Positions 20,583-29,874 are shown, numbered from the stretch's first letter. The stretch: 64,000 bases of DNA from Rhizobium sp. CSW-27 (GCF_018760785.1 NZ_JAHHZO010000002.1:434001-498000), one strand, 5' to 3'. The notes: a model not told the origin generated them from the letters alone. Numbers and translations: made by a program.

Positions 20583-21710
20583 ATGGAACAGCGTCTTGAA
20601 CTATATCTCGATACGATCGTCCGCTGGCTGCCGGACTGGCTCATCAGCATGGCGATCCTGGTCCTGGCCGTGCTTGTCGGCTGGCTGATCCACCGCTTCG
20701 TCTTTCGCCTTCTTACCCGCATCGTCGCCAATCGCGATCTGTTCTGGCGTTCGCTGGTCTCGCGGACCGAGCGACCGCTGCGGCTTGCCATCGTCACCTG
20801 GGTGCTGGCGCCGGCGGTCAGCATGGCGCCGCTCAGCGACCGTGAGACGGGCATCCTGCGCCATATCCTGCTGGTGTGCTTCATCGTGCTGATCGGCTGG
20901 ATGGCCCGCACCACGCTGCATATCTGGACCACGGTCTATCTGCGCCGCTTCAAGCTGGATGCGGAAGACAATCTTCTGGCGCGCAAGCATGTCACCCAGT
21001 CGCGCATCATGGAGCGGGTGGCCGCCACGCTGATCATCGCGCTGACGCTTTCGGCGGCGCTGATGACCTTCCCGGCGGTGCGCCAGTACGGCGTCTCGCT
21101 GATGGCATCGGCCGGCGTGGCCGGTATCGTGCTCGGTCTTGCGCTGCAGCCGGTGCTGAAGAACCTGTTTGCCGGCATCCAGCTTGCCATCACCCAGCCG
21201 ATCCGCATCGATGACGCGCTGATCGTCGAGGGGGAATGGGGCAAGGTGGAGGAGATCACCTCCACCTATGTGGTCGTCAAGCTGTGGGACTGGCGACGGC
21301 TGATCCTGCCGCTCGGCTATTTCATCGAAAAACCCTTCCAGAACTGGACGCGCGAGGGAGCGGCCCTGATCGGCACGGTGATGATCTATCTCGATTACAC
21401 CGTTCCGGTCGCCGAAATCCGCCGCAAGGTAGAGGAGATCGCCCGCAAATCGCCGCTGTGGGACGGCCAGGTGGTGAACGTCGCGGTCACCGATTTTCGC
21501 GAGACGGTCATGGAAATCCGCATCCTCGTCTCGGCCGCCGATGGCGGCAAGGCCTTCGACCTGCGCTGCGAGATGCGCGAAAAGCTGATTGCCTTCATCC
21601 AGCAGGATTACCCGGCTGCCCTGCCGAAGCTGCGCGCCGAGGCATTTTCTGGCGTCGATCCCCACTCGTCCGTAGTCCATGAAGGGGCTGGGCGGATGAT
21701 GTCTTCGTAA
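20583..21710 (+). CDS. MscS-family small-conductance mechanosensitive channel
   Basis: 375 residues. Hydrophobic helices lie at ~18-42, 70-90, 98-115 and 150-170, followed by the MscS pore helix and hinge (~175-210; GVAGIVLGLALQPVLKNLFAG), then the beta domain (DDALIVEGEWGKVEEIT, RRLILPLGYFIEKPFQNW) and the C-terminal alpha/beta region. Such channels open on membrane tension to relieve osmotic downshock. ATG 20583 was chosen over an upstream in-frame start at 20502 because it begins near the first helix. Confidence 0.85.
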   Translation: MEQRLELYLDTIVRWLPDWLISMAILVLAVLVGWLIHRFVFRLLTRIVANRDLFWRSLVSRTERPLRLAIVTWVLAPAVSMAPLSDRETGILRHILLVCFIVLIGWMARTTLHIWTTVYLRRFKLDAEDNLLARKHVTQSRIMERVAATLIIALTLSAALMTFPAVRQYGVSLMASAGVAGIVLGLALQPVLKNLFAGIQLAITQPIRIDDALIVEGEWGKVEEITSTYVVVKLWDWRRLILPLGYFIEKPFQNWTREGAALIGTVMIYLDYTVPVAEIRRKVEEIARKSPLWDGQVVNVAVTDFRETVMEIRILVSAADGGKAFDLRCEMREKLIAFIQQDYPAALPKLRAEAFSGVDPHSSVVHEGAGRMMSS

Positions 21711-21863
21711 GCTGCAACCCTGCCATTGCGCCGAGAACCTTGCGTTTTGGCCGCGTCCTTTCTATATCCGCCAGAAGTGCTGGGGACGGCCGAACCCGTC
21801 CGATGAAGACATGCTTGGGCCGGCGTAACCGATCGCTGGGCACGTTCGAGCGAGAGAGTTCCT

Positions 21864-23060
21864 GTGAATACGCTGGATTTTGACAAGAAGCCGGAAGATA
21901 CGCGCGTTGTCGTCGCCATGTCGGGCGGCGTGGATTCCTCCGTCGTGGCGGGGCTTCTGAAACGCCAGGGCTATGACGTGCTCGGCATCACCCTGCAGCT
22001 TTACGATCATGGTGCGGCCGTGCATCGTGCCGGCTCCTGTTGTGCCGGCCAGGATATCGAGGATGCGCGCCGCGTATCCGAAACGCTCGGCATTCCCCAC
22101 TATGTGCTCGATTACGAAAAGCGGTTCCGCGAAACGGTGATCAATCCGTTTGCCGAAGCCTATGCCATGGGCGAGACGCCGGTGCCCTGCGTTGCCTGCA
22201 ACCAGACGGTCAAGTTCGCCGATCTTCTGGCGACCGCCCGCGAACTTGGCGCGGATGCACTGGCGACCGGTCACTATATCCGCTCGCGTCCCAATCCGAC
22301 CGCCGACAATCCGAACCGCCGCGCGCTCTATCGCCCGATCGACGCCGATCGCGACCAGAGCTGGTTCCTGTTTGCCACCACGCAGGAGCAGATCGATTAC
22401 CTGCGCTTTCCGCTCGGCGGCATGTCGAAGGCGGAGGTCAGGGCGCTTGCCGAGGAGATGGGGCTCGTCGTTGCCAGGAAGGCCGACAGTCAGGACATCT
22501 GTTTCGTGCCGCAGGGCAAGTATTCCGACATCATCAGCAAGGTGAAGCCGAATGCGGCGCTTGCCGGCGATATCGTGCATCTGGATGGCCGTGTGCTCGG
22601 CCGCCACGAAGGCATCGTGCATTACACCATCGGCCAGCGCAAGGGGCTGGGGGTTGCCACCGGCGAACCGCTCTACGTGGTCTATCTCGATGCCCGCTCG
22701 CGCCGCGTCATCGTCGGGCCGAAGGAGGCGCTCGATACGCATCGCGTCTACCTGCGCGACATGAACTGGATCGGCGATCGGGCGCTGGATCTGGATGCCG
22801 GCAACGGGTTTGCCTGCTTTGCCAAGGTGCGCTCCACCCGCCCGCCGACCCCGGCGACGCTGTTTGCCGATGAAAAGGGCATCTATGTCGATCTCGCGAT
22901 CGGCGAGGCGGGCGTCGCTCCGGGCCAGGCCTGTGTGCTCTATTCGGCGGAAGGGCCGGATGCGCGCGTCTGGGGCGGCGGCTTCATCGAGCGTTCCGAA
23001 CGTGCGGCAGCGGCGGAAGCCTCGCTGAAGGCGCTCCTGTCTGCACCGGTTGCGGCCTGA
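21864..23060 (+). CDS. mnmA: tRNA-specific 2-thiouridylase MnmA
   Basis: 398 residues. Adds sulfur to U34 of tRNA-Lys, -Glu and -Gln. The PP-loop SGGVDSS is at residues 20-26. The two catalytic cysteines are C112 in PCVACNQ and C213 in DSQDICFV. The start is GTG with a GAGAGAG-like ribosome site. Next comes a tRNA-Met gene; the pairing is probably coincidental. Confidence 0.96.
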   Translation: MNTLDFDKKPEDTRVVVAMSGGVDSSVVAGLLKRQGYDVLGITLQLYDHGAAVHRAGSCCAGQDIEDARRVSETLGIPHYVLDYEKRFRETVINPFAEAYAMGETPVPCVACNQTVKFADLLATARELGADALATGHYIRSRPNPTADNPNRRALYRPIDADRDQSWFLFATTQEQIDYLRFPLGGMSKAEVRALAEEMGLVVARKADSQDICFVPQGKYSDIISKVKPNAALAGDIVHLDGRVLGRHEGIVHYTIGQRKGLGVATGEPLYVVYLDARSRRVIVGPKEALDTHRVYLRDMNWIGDRALDLDAGNGFACFAKVRSTRPPTPATLFADEKGIYVDLAIGEAGVAPGQACVLYSAEGPDARVWGGGFIERSERAAAAEASLKALLSAPVAA

Positions 23061-23136
23061 TCGCGGCCGCGAAAGGCGGTTCTGCCGGCCTGCCGGCGCG
23101 CTTTGGAAAAGCCTCTGATTTTTGCATGCGGCGCGC

Positions 23137-23165
23137 TTGACTTTGGTCGGAGCATCCCTTTATAA
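23137..23165 (+). promoter_or_regulatory. Promoter for tRNA-Met
   Basis: TTGACT (23137-23142) and TTATAA (23160-23165) with a 17-bp spacer; the expected transcription start is ~45 nt before the mature tRNA. Confidence 0.65.
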
Positions 23166-23216
23166 GCCCCCCATCGCGCCGGACGGTTCACACAACTGAC
23201 ATGACGGCGACGGTCT

Positions 23217-23293
23217 GGCGGGGTAGCTCAGTTGGTGAGAGCGCAGGATTCATAACCCTGAGGTCGGCGGTTCAATTCCGCCCCCCGCTACCA
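23217..23293 (+). tRNA. tRNA-Met (anticodon CAT, elongator type)
   Basis: 77 nt including an encoded CCA. Acceptor GGCGGGG pairs with CCCCGCT (first pair G-T), the D-arm is GCTC/GAGC, the anticodon loop TTCATAA places CAT at 23251-23253, and the T-arm GGCGG/CCGCC encloses TTCAATT. The anticodon stem has an A-C mismatch next to the loop and lacks the three G-C pairs of initiator tRNA, so it is an elongator. A tRNA-Ile2(CAU) is less likely but cannot be excluded by eye. Confidence 0.95.
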
Positions 23294-23410
23294 AGAAAAT
23301 CCTTGAAAATCAGTAGAACAGAACGCGAGCGACAGTCGCAGCGAGCGCGTGGTTTCTGTCTGGCGGCTGCCTTGTTAGAGCGGGCCCGCCACCCGCTCCG
23401 CTTCAAGGTA

Positions 23411-23632
23411 TCAGATCATCAGCGAAGGAATCTTCAGCGCCGCGGCGACGCGACGCAGATGGTTCGGGTCGGTATCCCGGCCGGCTTCGATGGCCTGCAG
23501 TTCAGCGACCGTGAGGCCGCAGGTCACCGCCAGATCTTCCAGGCTATAGCCCGAAGCGCGACGGCTTTCGGCAATCGTTTCGGACGGGGAAACCGGCTTG
23601 TTCTTGTCGAAATTTGTCTGTGACAATGTCAT
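23411..23632 (-). CDS. Small XRE-family helix-turn-helix protein
   Basis: 73 residues, essentially one XRE/Cro-type domain at ~20-70 (TIAESRRASGYSLEDLAVTCGLTVAELQAIEAG). The start at 23632 is fixed by a perfect AAGGAG ribosome site 8 nt upstream; a longer reading from 23659 would run through that site. No toxin partner is adjacent, so it is more likely a stand-alone regulator than an antitoxin. Its target is unknown; the promoter region is shared with the small gene at 24023. Confidence 0.75.
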   Translation of the reverse strand: MTLSQTNFDKNKPVSPSETIAESRRASGYSLEDLAVTCGLTVAELQAIEAGRDTDPNHLRRVAAALKIPSLMI

Positions 23633-24022
23633 GGTAACTCCTTTGGTAGTGCCGACCATGGTCGGAAAATTTGGGCATCAGCTCAAAGGACGCTGCCGCG
23701 ATACGCAATCCACTTGCTGCAGCGCAACATAGATAGGCCGTTCCAGCGGAAAGTCCAAGCATTTGCAGGATGCGGACCGGCCGATCACGCAGATTTTTCC
23801 GGGGCTGCGCATGACAGGTTGCATTGACCTTTGTCATATCAGGTCCAGGTTACCGCCTGACTTCCTTATTATATGCAATTATCCTGATGTATGCGGCTTT
23901 CGCGTACCAATCCCGCGGCCGCGGGCCTTCCTGCTGCGCTGCACCCATGGACCTTGACGGCAGGGCGGCCTTGCGGTGAACTTCGTGCGGGCATGATGCC
24001 CATCCAAATGGAGGCTTCAACG
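23633..24022. other. Intergenic region, 390 nt, with a weak FNR-like site
   Basis: AT-richer than its surroundings and without a convincing gene. TTGACCTTTGTCAT at 23824-23837 matches the FNR/FixK pattern except at the last base. It probably carries the divergent promoters of the XRE gene and the 63-residue protein. Confidence 0.4.
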
Positions 24023-24214
24023 ATGATTGGTGGCTTTACCCAGTTTGGTTTCGACCTGTTCGGCCTCGGCAAGCGCGTGGCAGGTCTGGAAGAGGCACGG
24101 CAGCCGGCGCCGGCTTTGCCGGAGCCCAGGCAGCAGGACGCCGATGATGACAGGCAGCGCCGGCAGCAGGAGCCTTCGGAGGCCTTCTTCTGGGGCATGT
24201 ATCCGATCTACTGA
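24023..24214 (+). CDS. Small hypothetical protein, 63 residues
   Basis: It begins with a Gly/Phe-rich amphipathic segment (MIGGFTQFGFDLFGLGKRV), continues with a Pro/Gln/Asp/Arg-rich polar stretch and ends AFFWGMYPIY. A GGAGG ribosome site at 24010-24014, 8 nt before ATG 24023, supports translation. No family is recognised and there is no membrane helix. It precedes the pfkB-usp pair and may belong to the same stress response, but that is only proximity. Confidence 0.45.
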   Translation: MIGGFTQFGFDLFGLGKRVAGLEEARQPAPALPEPRQQDADDDRQRRQQEPSEAFFWGMYPIY

Positions 24215-24310
24215 GCGCTCGACACGATTCATCGACTGGCGATGCCCCCACCGCCGCTGAGGTTTCGCGGCCGCCCGCCTGCGGCCGATGCGTGAAAATG
24301 CCGTTTCCGG

Positions 24311-24324
24311 ATGCGCTGGATCAA
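24311..24324 (+). promoter_or_regulatory. FNR/FixK-like box upstream of pfkB
   Basis: ATGCGCTGGATCAA has a good right half-site (ATCAA) and a left half one base from the TTGCG variant. It lies 115 nt before the pfkB start. Confidence 0.4.
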
Positions 24325-24438
24325 ACGAAACGGCGGCTTGCGTGTTAGCCATGATGGACCACGGCCAAGAGGGCCGATGGCTTGCCATGGGCGGGCGGAA
24401 TGGGCCGTCAGCCGTCAGACAGGATCAGGAAGGCGCGC

Positions 24439-25419
24439 ATGTCCACGATCAGCATGTCCAGGATCATCTGCATCACGCTCAATCCGACGCTCGATCTCTC
24501 GAACGATGCTCTGAGGGTCGTTCCCACCCACAAGGTGCGGGTGCGCAACCAGCGCCAGGACGTGGGCGGCGGCGGCATCAATGTGGCCCGCGTCATCGCC
24601 GAACTGGGGGGCGAGGCGGAGGTGGCCGTGCTGTCGGGCGGCGCAAGCGGCGTCATCATGGAAGAGGCCCTGCGCGCCCTGCCGCTGCACCTCCATACCT
24701 TTGCCATGAAGGGGGCCGTGCGCATCGCCTTCATGGTCTATGAGGAGGAGACCAATCTCGAATACCGCTTCGTTCCGGATGGCCCGGTCGTGGCGCCGCT
24801 GGAGATCGAGCCCGTCTTCGACCTGATCGAGAGGGAGAGGGCTGATTACGTGGTGGCGAGCGGCAGCCTGCCGCGCGGCGTTCCGGTGGACAGCTATGCG
24901 CGGATGGCCCGCATGACCGCGGCCGGCAATGGCCGCTTCGTGCTGGATGCATCCGGCGAGCCGCTGGCGGCCGCCATTGCCGAAGGCGGTATCTTCCTGT
25001 TCAAGCCGAGCCTCAGCGAACTGGAGAAGCTCGTCGGCCACAGTCTCGACATCGAGGCAGCAGGCGCCTTTGCCGCCGATCTCGTGCGGCGTGGCGCTGC
25101 GCGTCACGTCGCGCTGACACTCGGTTCGGACGGCGCCCTTCTCGTCGGGCCGGACGGGATGTTCCGCATGCCGGCGATCACCGTTCCGGTCCGTTCCGCC
25201 GTGGGCGCCGGTGACAGTTTCGTCGGTGCCATGGTCTGGGCGCTGTCGAAGGGCCAGACAATGCGCGAGGCCTTCCGTTTCGGCCTGGCCGCCGGCGCTG
25301 CCGCCGTCATGACGCCCGGAACCGAGCTGTGCCGCCGCGCCGACATCCTCCGGCTCTATGGCGAAACCTGCGCCGCCAGTCATGAGGAGACAGCCACCGC
25401 CTGGCTCGCCCGTGCCTGA
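24439..25419 (+). CDS. pfkB: PfkB-type 6-phosphofructokinase / ribokinase-family sugar-phosphate kinase
   Basis: 326 residues, PfkB/ribokinase fold, closely patterned on the E. coli minor phosphofructokinase PfkB: ITLNPTLDLS near the N-terminus, GGGGINVARVIAELGG, ASGSLPRGV, DASGEPL, FKPSLSELEKL and the anion-hole/catalytic motif VGAGDSFVGAMVWAL. It would phosphorylate fructose-6-phosphate; fructose-1-phosphate or tagatose-6-phosphate are alternatives. In many bacteria pfkB sits with universal stress genes and is induced by hypoxia, as the next gene suggests here. ATG 24439 is preferred over 24382 for the AGGAAGG upstream. Confidence 0.85.
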   Translation: MSTISMSRIICITLNPTLDLSNDALRVVPTHKVRVRNQRQDVGGGGINVARVIAELGGEAEVAVLSGGASGVIMEEALRALPLHLHTFAMKGAVRIAFMVYEEETNLEYRFVPDGPVVAPLEIEPVFDLIERERADYVVASGSLPRGVPVDSYARMARMTAAGNGRFVLDASGEPLAAAIAEGGIFLFKPSLSELEKLVGHSLDIEAAGAFAADLVRRGAARHVALTLGSDGALLVGPDGMFRMPAITVPVRSAVGAGDSFVGAMVWALSKGQTMREAFRFGLAAGAAAVMTPGTELCRRADILRLYGETCAASHEETATAWLARA

Positions 25420-25450
25420 ACCGATCGGGCCGGCAGATTCAGCGGCGGTT

Positions 25451-25464
25451 TTGAGGAAGATCAA
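25451..25464. promoter_or_regulatory. FNR/FixK-like box upstream of the universal stress gene
   Basis: TTGAGGAAGATCAA differs from TTGAT-N4-ATCAA at one base. It lies 81 nt before the Usp start, a normal distance for an activator site. Confidence 0.5.
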
Positions 25465-25544
25465 GGGCGAGGGGCGCCAAGCGGCCTAGCCTGACTGCAT
25501 GCCCGGCCCGAACAGGGGCGCGGGGAAGTAAAGGGAGCATCATC

Positions 25545-26375
25545 ATGCTGTTCAAGACCGTTCTAGCCGTCGTCGGCTGCCGTGACGAGGCCGCCGAACT
25601 CAACCGCGCCATCGAGCTTGCCACGCAGCTCGGCGCGCATCTGTCCGTGCTGGTGGTGGAGGTTTCGGTGCCGCCGACGGTGGGAGACTATCCGGTCGGC
25701 ACGATCTGGCTCGACGAACGGGTGGAGGACATGAAGCAGGTGCACGCGGCCGCCGACCGGGTGACGCATGCCTGTGAAACCGCCGGCATCCCCTTCGACG
25801 TGGATCGCTATTATACCGAACGGGCCTTCCTGGCCGACATCGTCTTCCAGCGCGCCCTCTATGCGGATCTGGTGGTGGTGGGCGAGAAGCTCAGGGCCAA
25901 TGCCGCGCTGCTGAATGCGGTGGTGGATGGCGCGGTGTTTGATGCGCAGCGCCCGATGCTGCTGCTGCCGGCTGCCGCGGCAGCAAGCGCGCGGATGAAG
26001 ACCGTGATGCTCGCCTGGAATTCCGGCACGGAAGCCGGTCGTGCGGCGCGCGAGGCGATCGATTTCCTGGTCAATGCCGAGAGCGTGCATGTCACGCTCG
26101 TTGATCCGGATGCCTCCTACCATGCCAATGGCGGCGAGCCTGGCGGCGATGTGGCGGCCTTCCTCACCCGTCACGGGGTGAATGTGGTGGTGGACCAGCT
26201 GCCGAGCGGCGGACGTCCGGTGGAAGAGGTTTTGAAGAACCATGTGCGCGAGATTGGCGCCGACCTGATCGTCATGGGCGCCTATGGCCATTCGCGCCTG
26301 CGCGAGCGGGTGTTCGGCGGCGTGACGCAGAGCATGCTGGAAGAGGCGCCGGTGCCGGTGCTGATCGCTCGCTGA
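25545..26375 (+). CDS. Universal stress protein, tandem UspA domains
   Basis: 276 residues made of two Usp folds (~1-140 and ~148-276). The second keeps the ATP-binding motif G-x2-G-x9-G-(S/T), seen as GAYGHSRLRERVFGGVTQS; the first is degenerate. Tandem Usps of this type occur in rhizobia and are often induced by low oxygen or starvation. It follows pfkB with its own FNR/FixK-like box. A GGGAGC ribosome site precedes the ATG. Confidence 0.9.
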   Translation: MLFKTVLAVVGCRDEAAELNRAIELATQLGAHLSVLVVEVSVPPTVGDYPVGTIWLDERVEDMKQVHAAADRVTHACETAGIPFDVDRYYTERAFLADIVFQRALYADLVVVGEKLRANAALLNAVVDGAVFDAQRPMLLLPAAAAASARMKTVMLAWNSGTEAGRAAREAIDFLVNAESVHVTLVDPDASYHANGGEPGGDVAAFLTRHGVNVVVDQLPSGGRPVEEVLKNHVREIGADLIVMGAYGHSRLRERVFGGVTQSMLEEAPVPVLIAR

Positions 26376-26476
26376 AGGCTGCGGCCCCTGCGGGCCTCTC
26401 CGTCCTCTCTACGGCCGGATGACGAGGACAGGGACGGCATGCGGCGGCAATGCCGTTTCCCTTCGGCCGTATTGAA

Positions 26477-26506
26477 AAGGCCCCGGATGGCGACATCCGG
26501 GGCCTT
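26477..26506 (-). terminator. Terminator of the chemoreceptor gene
   Basis: A perfect 13-bp stem (26477-26489 with 26494-26506) around a GCGA loop. On the minus strand it is followed by TTTTCAA, so it mainly serves the minus-strand chemoreceptor; on the plus strand the U-tract is only two bases. Confidence 0.8.
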
Positions 26507-26533
26507 GGCATTTGTGGAAGGAGGGACGGGGCC

Positions 26534-28354
26534 TCAGGCCGCTCGGCCAAGGCGGCCGGCATGCTGGGCCGCTTCTGCCAGGCGGAACTGGGCGAGAAGA
26601 CGTGTCAGCGCTTCCGCCTCGGTGGACAGATGGTGCGCGGTCGCCGTCGCCTGTTCGACCATGGCGGCGTTCTGCTGCGTGCCCTGGTCCATCGTGTTGA
26701 CGGCGGTGTTGATCTCCTGCAGGCCCAGCGCCTGTTCGCGATAGGCATCGGCGATCGCCTGCACATGGGCGGTGATCTGCTGCACCTGGGTCACGATGCC
26801 CTCCAGCGCCTTGCCGGTATTGCCGACGAGGGTGACGCCATTGGCGACCTGCTCGCTCGAGGTGTTGATCAGGCCCTTGATCTCCTTGGCGGCCTGGGCC
26901 GAGCGCTGGGCAAGCTCCCGCACTTCCTGCGCCACGACGGCAAAGCCCTTGCCGGCTTCCCCGGCACGCGCTGCCTCCACGCCGGCATTCAGCGCCAGAA
27001 GGTTGGTCTGGAAGGCGATCTCGTCGATCACGCCGATGATGTTGGAAATCTCTCCGGACGACTTTTCGATGGCATGCATGGCATCCACTGCCGAGCGGAC
27101 GACGCTGCCGGAATTGCGGGCATCCTCGCCGGTCGCCACCACCAGGCGGCGGGCTTCCTCGGCGCGCTTGGCGCCGTCCCGCACGGTGGTGGTGATTTCC
27201 TCCAGCGCGGCAGCCGTTTCCTCGACGGAGGCCGCCTGCTGCTCGGTGCGGCGCGAAAGATCGTCGCTGGAGGAGCGGATCTCGTTGGCGCCGGCATGGA
27301 TGGCCTCGGCATTGGTGCCGACGAGGCGCATGGCCTGGCCGAGTTTCTCCATGGAATGGTTGAAGTCGGTGCGCAACTGGTCGAGCTTGTCGGTGAAGGG
27401 GCGCGTGATCCGGTGCGAGAGGTCGCCATCGGCCAGTGCCCGCAGGCCCGCTGCCAGTGCCTGAACCACATCGGCCAAGGCGCCGGCTTCTTCCGAGCGG
27501 ATTGCCTCGTTTGCGGCGCGCTCGGCTTCCGTCTTCTGCCGTTCGGCTTCGTTGGAGCGGGCGAGGCGGGCGCGTTCCAGCGCATTGTTGCGGAACACTT
27601 CCACGGTCTTCGCCATGGCGCCGATCTCGTCCTGGCGGTCGATGCCGTCAATGGCGGCTTCCGTTTCGCCCGATGCCAGCGAGACCATGCGGGCCCGCAG
27701 CTTTTCCATCGGCGCGGTGATGCCGGCGCGCGCCACATAGAAGGCAAGCGCGATCGTGGCGACGATGCCGATGACCAGTGCGATGATGCTGTTGGTGATC
27801 ACGCTGTCGGTTTCGGCGGAAATGGTCTTGCCGCCATTCGCCACCAGTTCGGTCAGCATCTGATTGTTGGCGCCTGACTTGGTGGAGAAGAGGGGAGACA
27901 GCTGGTCCAGCGAGCGCACCAGCGTGATGGCCTCGTCGTTGCGGCCGGCTTCCTTGGCGGCGACGATCTTGTCGAACACGGTCTTGAACTGGTCCATCAG
28001 GGACAGAAGCTCGGTCGAATTGGCCTTGGTCTGCGGCACTTTCTGCGCAATGTCGACCAGCTTGGACTTGGCGCCGTCGAGATTGCGCAGGAAGGCGGCC
28101 TTGCCTTCGTCATAGGCGGGGCTGTCCACATCGTTCAGTGCCACGCGCGTGATGGCATTGATCGCCGTCCACATGCCGGCCGAGGAGCGGGCGCCGAGAA
28201 CCGCTGCGGCGGATTCATTGGCGATGAAGTCCGCATAGCGGCTGTTCACGGTGTCGAAGCGCAGGCTGATATAGAAGACGCCGGCGAGGGAGAAGAGACC
28301 AAGAAAAATGATGACGGACAGGATTTTTGTCCGAATCGACATGTGTCGTAACAT
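26534..28354 (-). CDS. Methyl-accepting chemotaxis protein
   Basis: About 606 residues. TM1 lies at ~10-30, a four-helix-type periplasmic sensor domain at ~31-190, TM2 at ~190-213, HAMP at ~215-270 and a second HAMP-like segment ~290-350. The C-terminal signalling domain has the hairpin tip IIGVIDEIAFQTNLLALNAGVEAARAG and the flanking methylation helices. It relays ligand binding to CheW/CheA. Starts at 28354 (MLRHMSIRT) or 28342 (MSIRT) are both plausible; the longer ORF from 28441 is not supported. The ligand is unknown. Confidence 0.93.
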   Translation of the reverse strand: MLRHMSIRTKILSVIIFLGLFSLAGVFYISLRFDTVNSRYADFIANESAAAVLGARSSAGMWTAINAITRVALNDVDSPAYDEGKAAFLRNLDGAKSKLVDIAQKVPQTKANSTELLSLMDQFKTVFDKIVAAKEAGRNDEAITLVRSLDQLSPLFSTKSGANNQMLTELVANGGKTISAETDSVITNSIIALVIGIVATIALAFYVARAGITAPMEKLRARMVSLASGETEAAIDGIDRQDEIGAMAKTVEVFRNNALERARLARSNEAERQKTEAERAANEAIRSEEAGALADVVQALAAGLRALADGDLSHRITRPFTDKLDQLRTDFNHSMEKLGQAMRLVGTNAEAIHAGANEIRSSSDDLSRRTEQQAASVEETAAALEEITTTVRDGAKRAEEARRLVVATGEDARNSGSVVRSAVDAMHAIEKSSGEISNIIGVIDEIAFQTNLLALNAGVEAARAGEAGKGFAVVAQEVRELAQRSAQAAKEIKGLINTSSEQVANGVTLVGNTGKALEGIVTQVQQITAHVQAIADAYREQALGLQEINTAVNTMDQGTQQNAAMVEQATATAHHLSTEAEALTRLLAQFRLAEAAQHAGRLGRAA

Positions 28355-28656
28355 CGTCAAACCATGGGATGGCGGGATGCTGAAGCGAGGCGACCTCCTG
28401 TCTCCTCCTGCAGGGGCGGGCGGCAGAGAATTGCTTTGCAAGCCAATGTTTCATTCTGCCGGTTCCGACACTCTCTCAAATTGGTTAAGTGTCTGTGTAG
28501 AAACAACTGAACTTATTTAGCATTCCGCTTGCCCTTCGGGCCGGCTGCAGGTCACGGGCGGTGCGGCGCAAGCAGCCTTTGCGCGCATTTTCCGTGCTTG
28601 AGCAATCGCCATCGTTCCGGCATTGTCCCGGCTCCCTCTGATGTCGAGCCCCGCCC
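28355..28656. other. Divergent promoter region, 302 nt
   Basis: It lies between the chemoreceptor (-) and the DUF486 gene (+). An AT-richer stretch near 28475-28525 may hold promoters; no gene or RNA was seen. Confidence 0.3.
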
Positions 28657-29010
28657 ATGCCCTTTGCCTTTTCGTCTGCCGCCGTCTACCCGATCCTGAT
28701 GCTGCTTGCCTCCAACGTGTTCATGACATTTGCCTGGTACGGGCATCTGAAGCACAAGGGCAGCGCCATATGGATTGCCATCATCACCAGCTGGGGCATT
28801 GCCTTCTTCGAATATTGCCTGGCGGTGCCGGCCAACCGCATCGGCTCCGAGGTCTATTCGACGGCGCAACTGAAGACCATCCAGGAGGTCATCACGCTCC
28901 TGGTCTTCTCCGGCTTTTCGGTGTTCTGGCTGGGAGAGAACCTCACCTGGAACCACGCCATCGGCTTTGCGCTGATCGCGGTCGGCGCCTCGTTCATCTT
29001 CCGGGGCTGA
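28657..29010 (+). CDS. DUF486 / DMT-superfamily small membrane protein
   Basis: 117 residues with four hydrophobic helices (~8-28, 37-56, 73-91, 98-115). The motifs NVFMTFAWYGHLKHK and SWGIAFFEYCLAVPANRIG are characteristic of DUF486, a compact relative of the drug/metabolite transporters. Substrate unknown. Its last 17 nt overlap the end of the convergent glycerophosphodiesterase gene. Confidence 0.88.
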   Translation: MPFAFSSAAVYPILMLLASNVFMTFAWYGHLKHKGSAIWIAIITSWGIAFFEYCLAVPANRIGSEVYSTAQLKTIQEVITLLVFSGFSVFWLGENLTWNHAIGFALIAVGASFIFRG

Positions 29011-29857
29011 CGCGCGCCATCCAGGCCCGTTCGGTGGCCGGCGCCTCGTCGGTGGTGATCTGGTCGGGCTTCAGCGACATCAGCGTGGCAAACTGCTGCC
29101 ATTCCGCCTCGCTGAAGCCTGTGTCCGGGCTCTTCAGGTTATAAGTCCAGGCATCCACCCGCCGGCCGGCATCGTGGCACAAGCCGATGAGGTCGAGGCC
29201 CTTTTCGTGTGCAGCCAGGATCAGCGGCCAGGAGAGATACACCATGTCCGGTTCGGTCGGTCCCTGAAGGTCGGTCTTCAGCTCCGCCTCCACGGTGGCG
29301 GCGCCCTGTGCAGCGAGCATTTCCACCAGCTTGTCGGTCGGGTCGATGCCGCGGGGAATCTCCGGCAGGCGCTTTTTGATCGCGACGATCAGGTCGAGAT
29401 CTCCCCCCGAAACAATGATCGAGCCGCCGGCCTGCGAAAAATGCTCGGCCAGATGACCGAGCCCGCGCTCGCCGATCGTCGTCAACCGGTCCTTCATGTC
29501 GAATTGCAGAAGGGCCTCCGGATGCGCCCTGGTCAGCAGCGAGGCCAGGTCTTCGCTGAGGATCGGCGGGGTGCCGCCCGCCTTCATGCCGAGGCTGCGG
29601 ATGGTGTCTGCCCCGCTGTCGCAGACCCGGCCATGCCCGGTGGTTTCGCCTTCCAGCGTCGCGTCATGCAGAACCACGAAACCGCCATCGCCGCGCACGC
29701 GCAAATCCAGCTCCATCGAGGCTCCGACGGAAAAGCCGAGCGCCATGGTGTCTGCCGAAAACAGCGGTGCATCGAGGCTGAGGCGCAGGCGATGCCATTT
29801 CAGCCGGGTGCGATGCCCGGCGTGGAAAAGATCAAGTCCGGGTGCAGTGTCGCTCAT
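28994..29857 (-). CDS. Glycerophosphodiester phosphodiesterase family protein
   Basis: 287 residues with a GDPD TIM-barrel pattern: the metal-ligand pair E49 and D51 in MELDLRVRGDGG, H64 in VVLHDATL, and LLQFDMKD near residue 120. The usual first histidine pair at the N-terminus is present only as AGHR (H15). It hydrolyses deacylated phospholipid headgroups to glycerol-3-phosphate in characterised relatives. No signal peptide, so cytoplasmic. It follows the siderophore operon on the same strand by 17 nt, yet a direct link to iron is not evident. Confidence 0.8.
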   Translation of the reverse strand: MSDTAPGLDLFHAGHRTRLKWHRLRLSLDAPLFSADTMALGFSVGASMELDLRVRGDGGFVVLHDATLEGETTGHGRVCDSGADTIRSLGMKAGGTPPILSEDLASLLTRAHPEALLQFDMKDRLTTIGERGLGHLAEHFSQAGGSIIVSGGDLDLIVAIKKRLPEIPRGIDPTDKLVEMLAAQGAATVEAELKTDLQGPTEPDMVYLSWPLILAAHEKGLDLIGLCHDAGRRVDAWTYNLKSPDTGFSEAEWQQFATLMSLKPDQITTDEAPATERAWMARVSPGR

Positions 29858-29874
29858 GGCTGTTCGATTGTCCG

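Noticed and set aside
26450..27877. 475-codon plus-strand frame opposite the chemoreceptor
   Set aside because: The minus strand encodes a complete chemoreceptor with HAMP and signalling tip; the plus frame has no domain.
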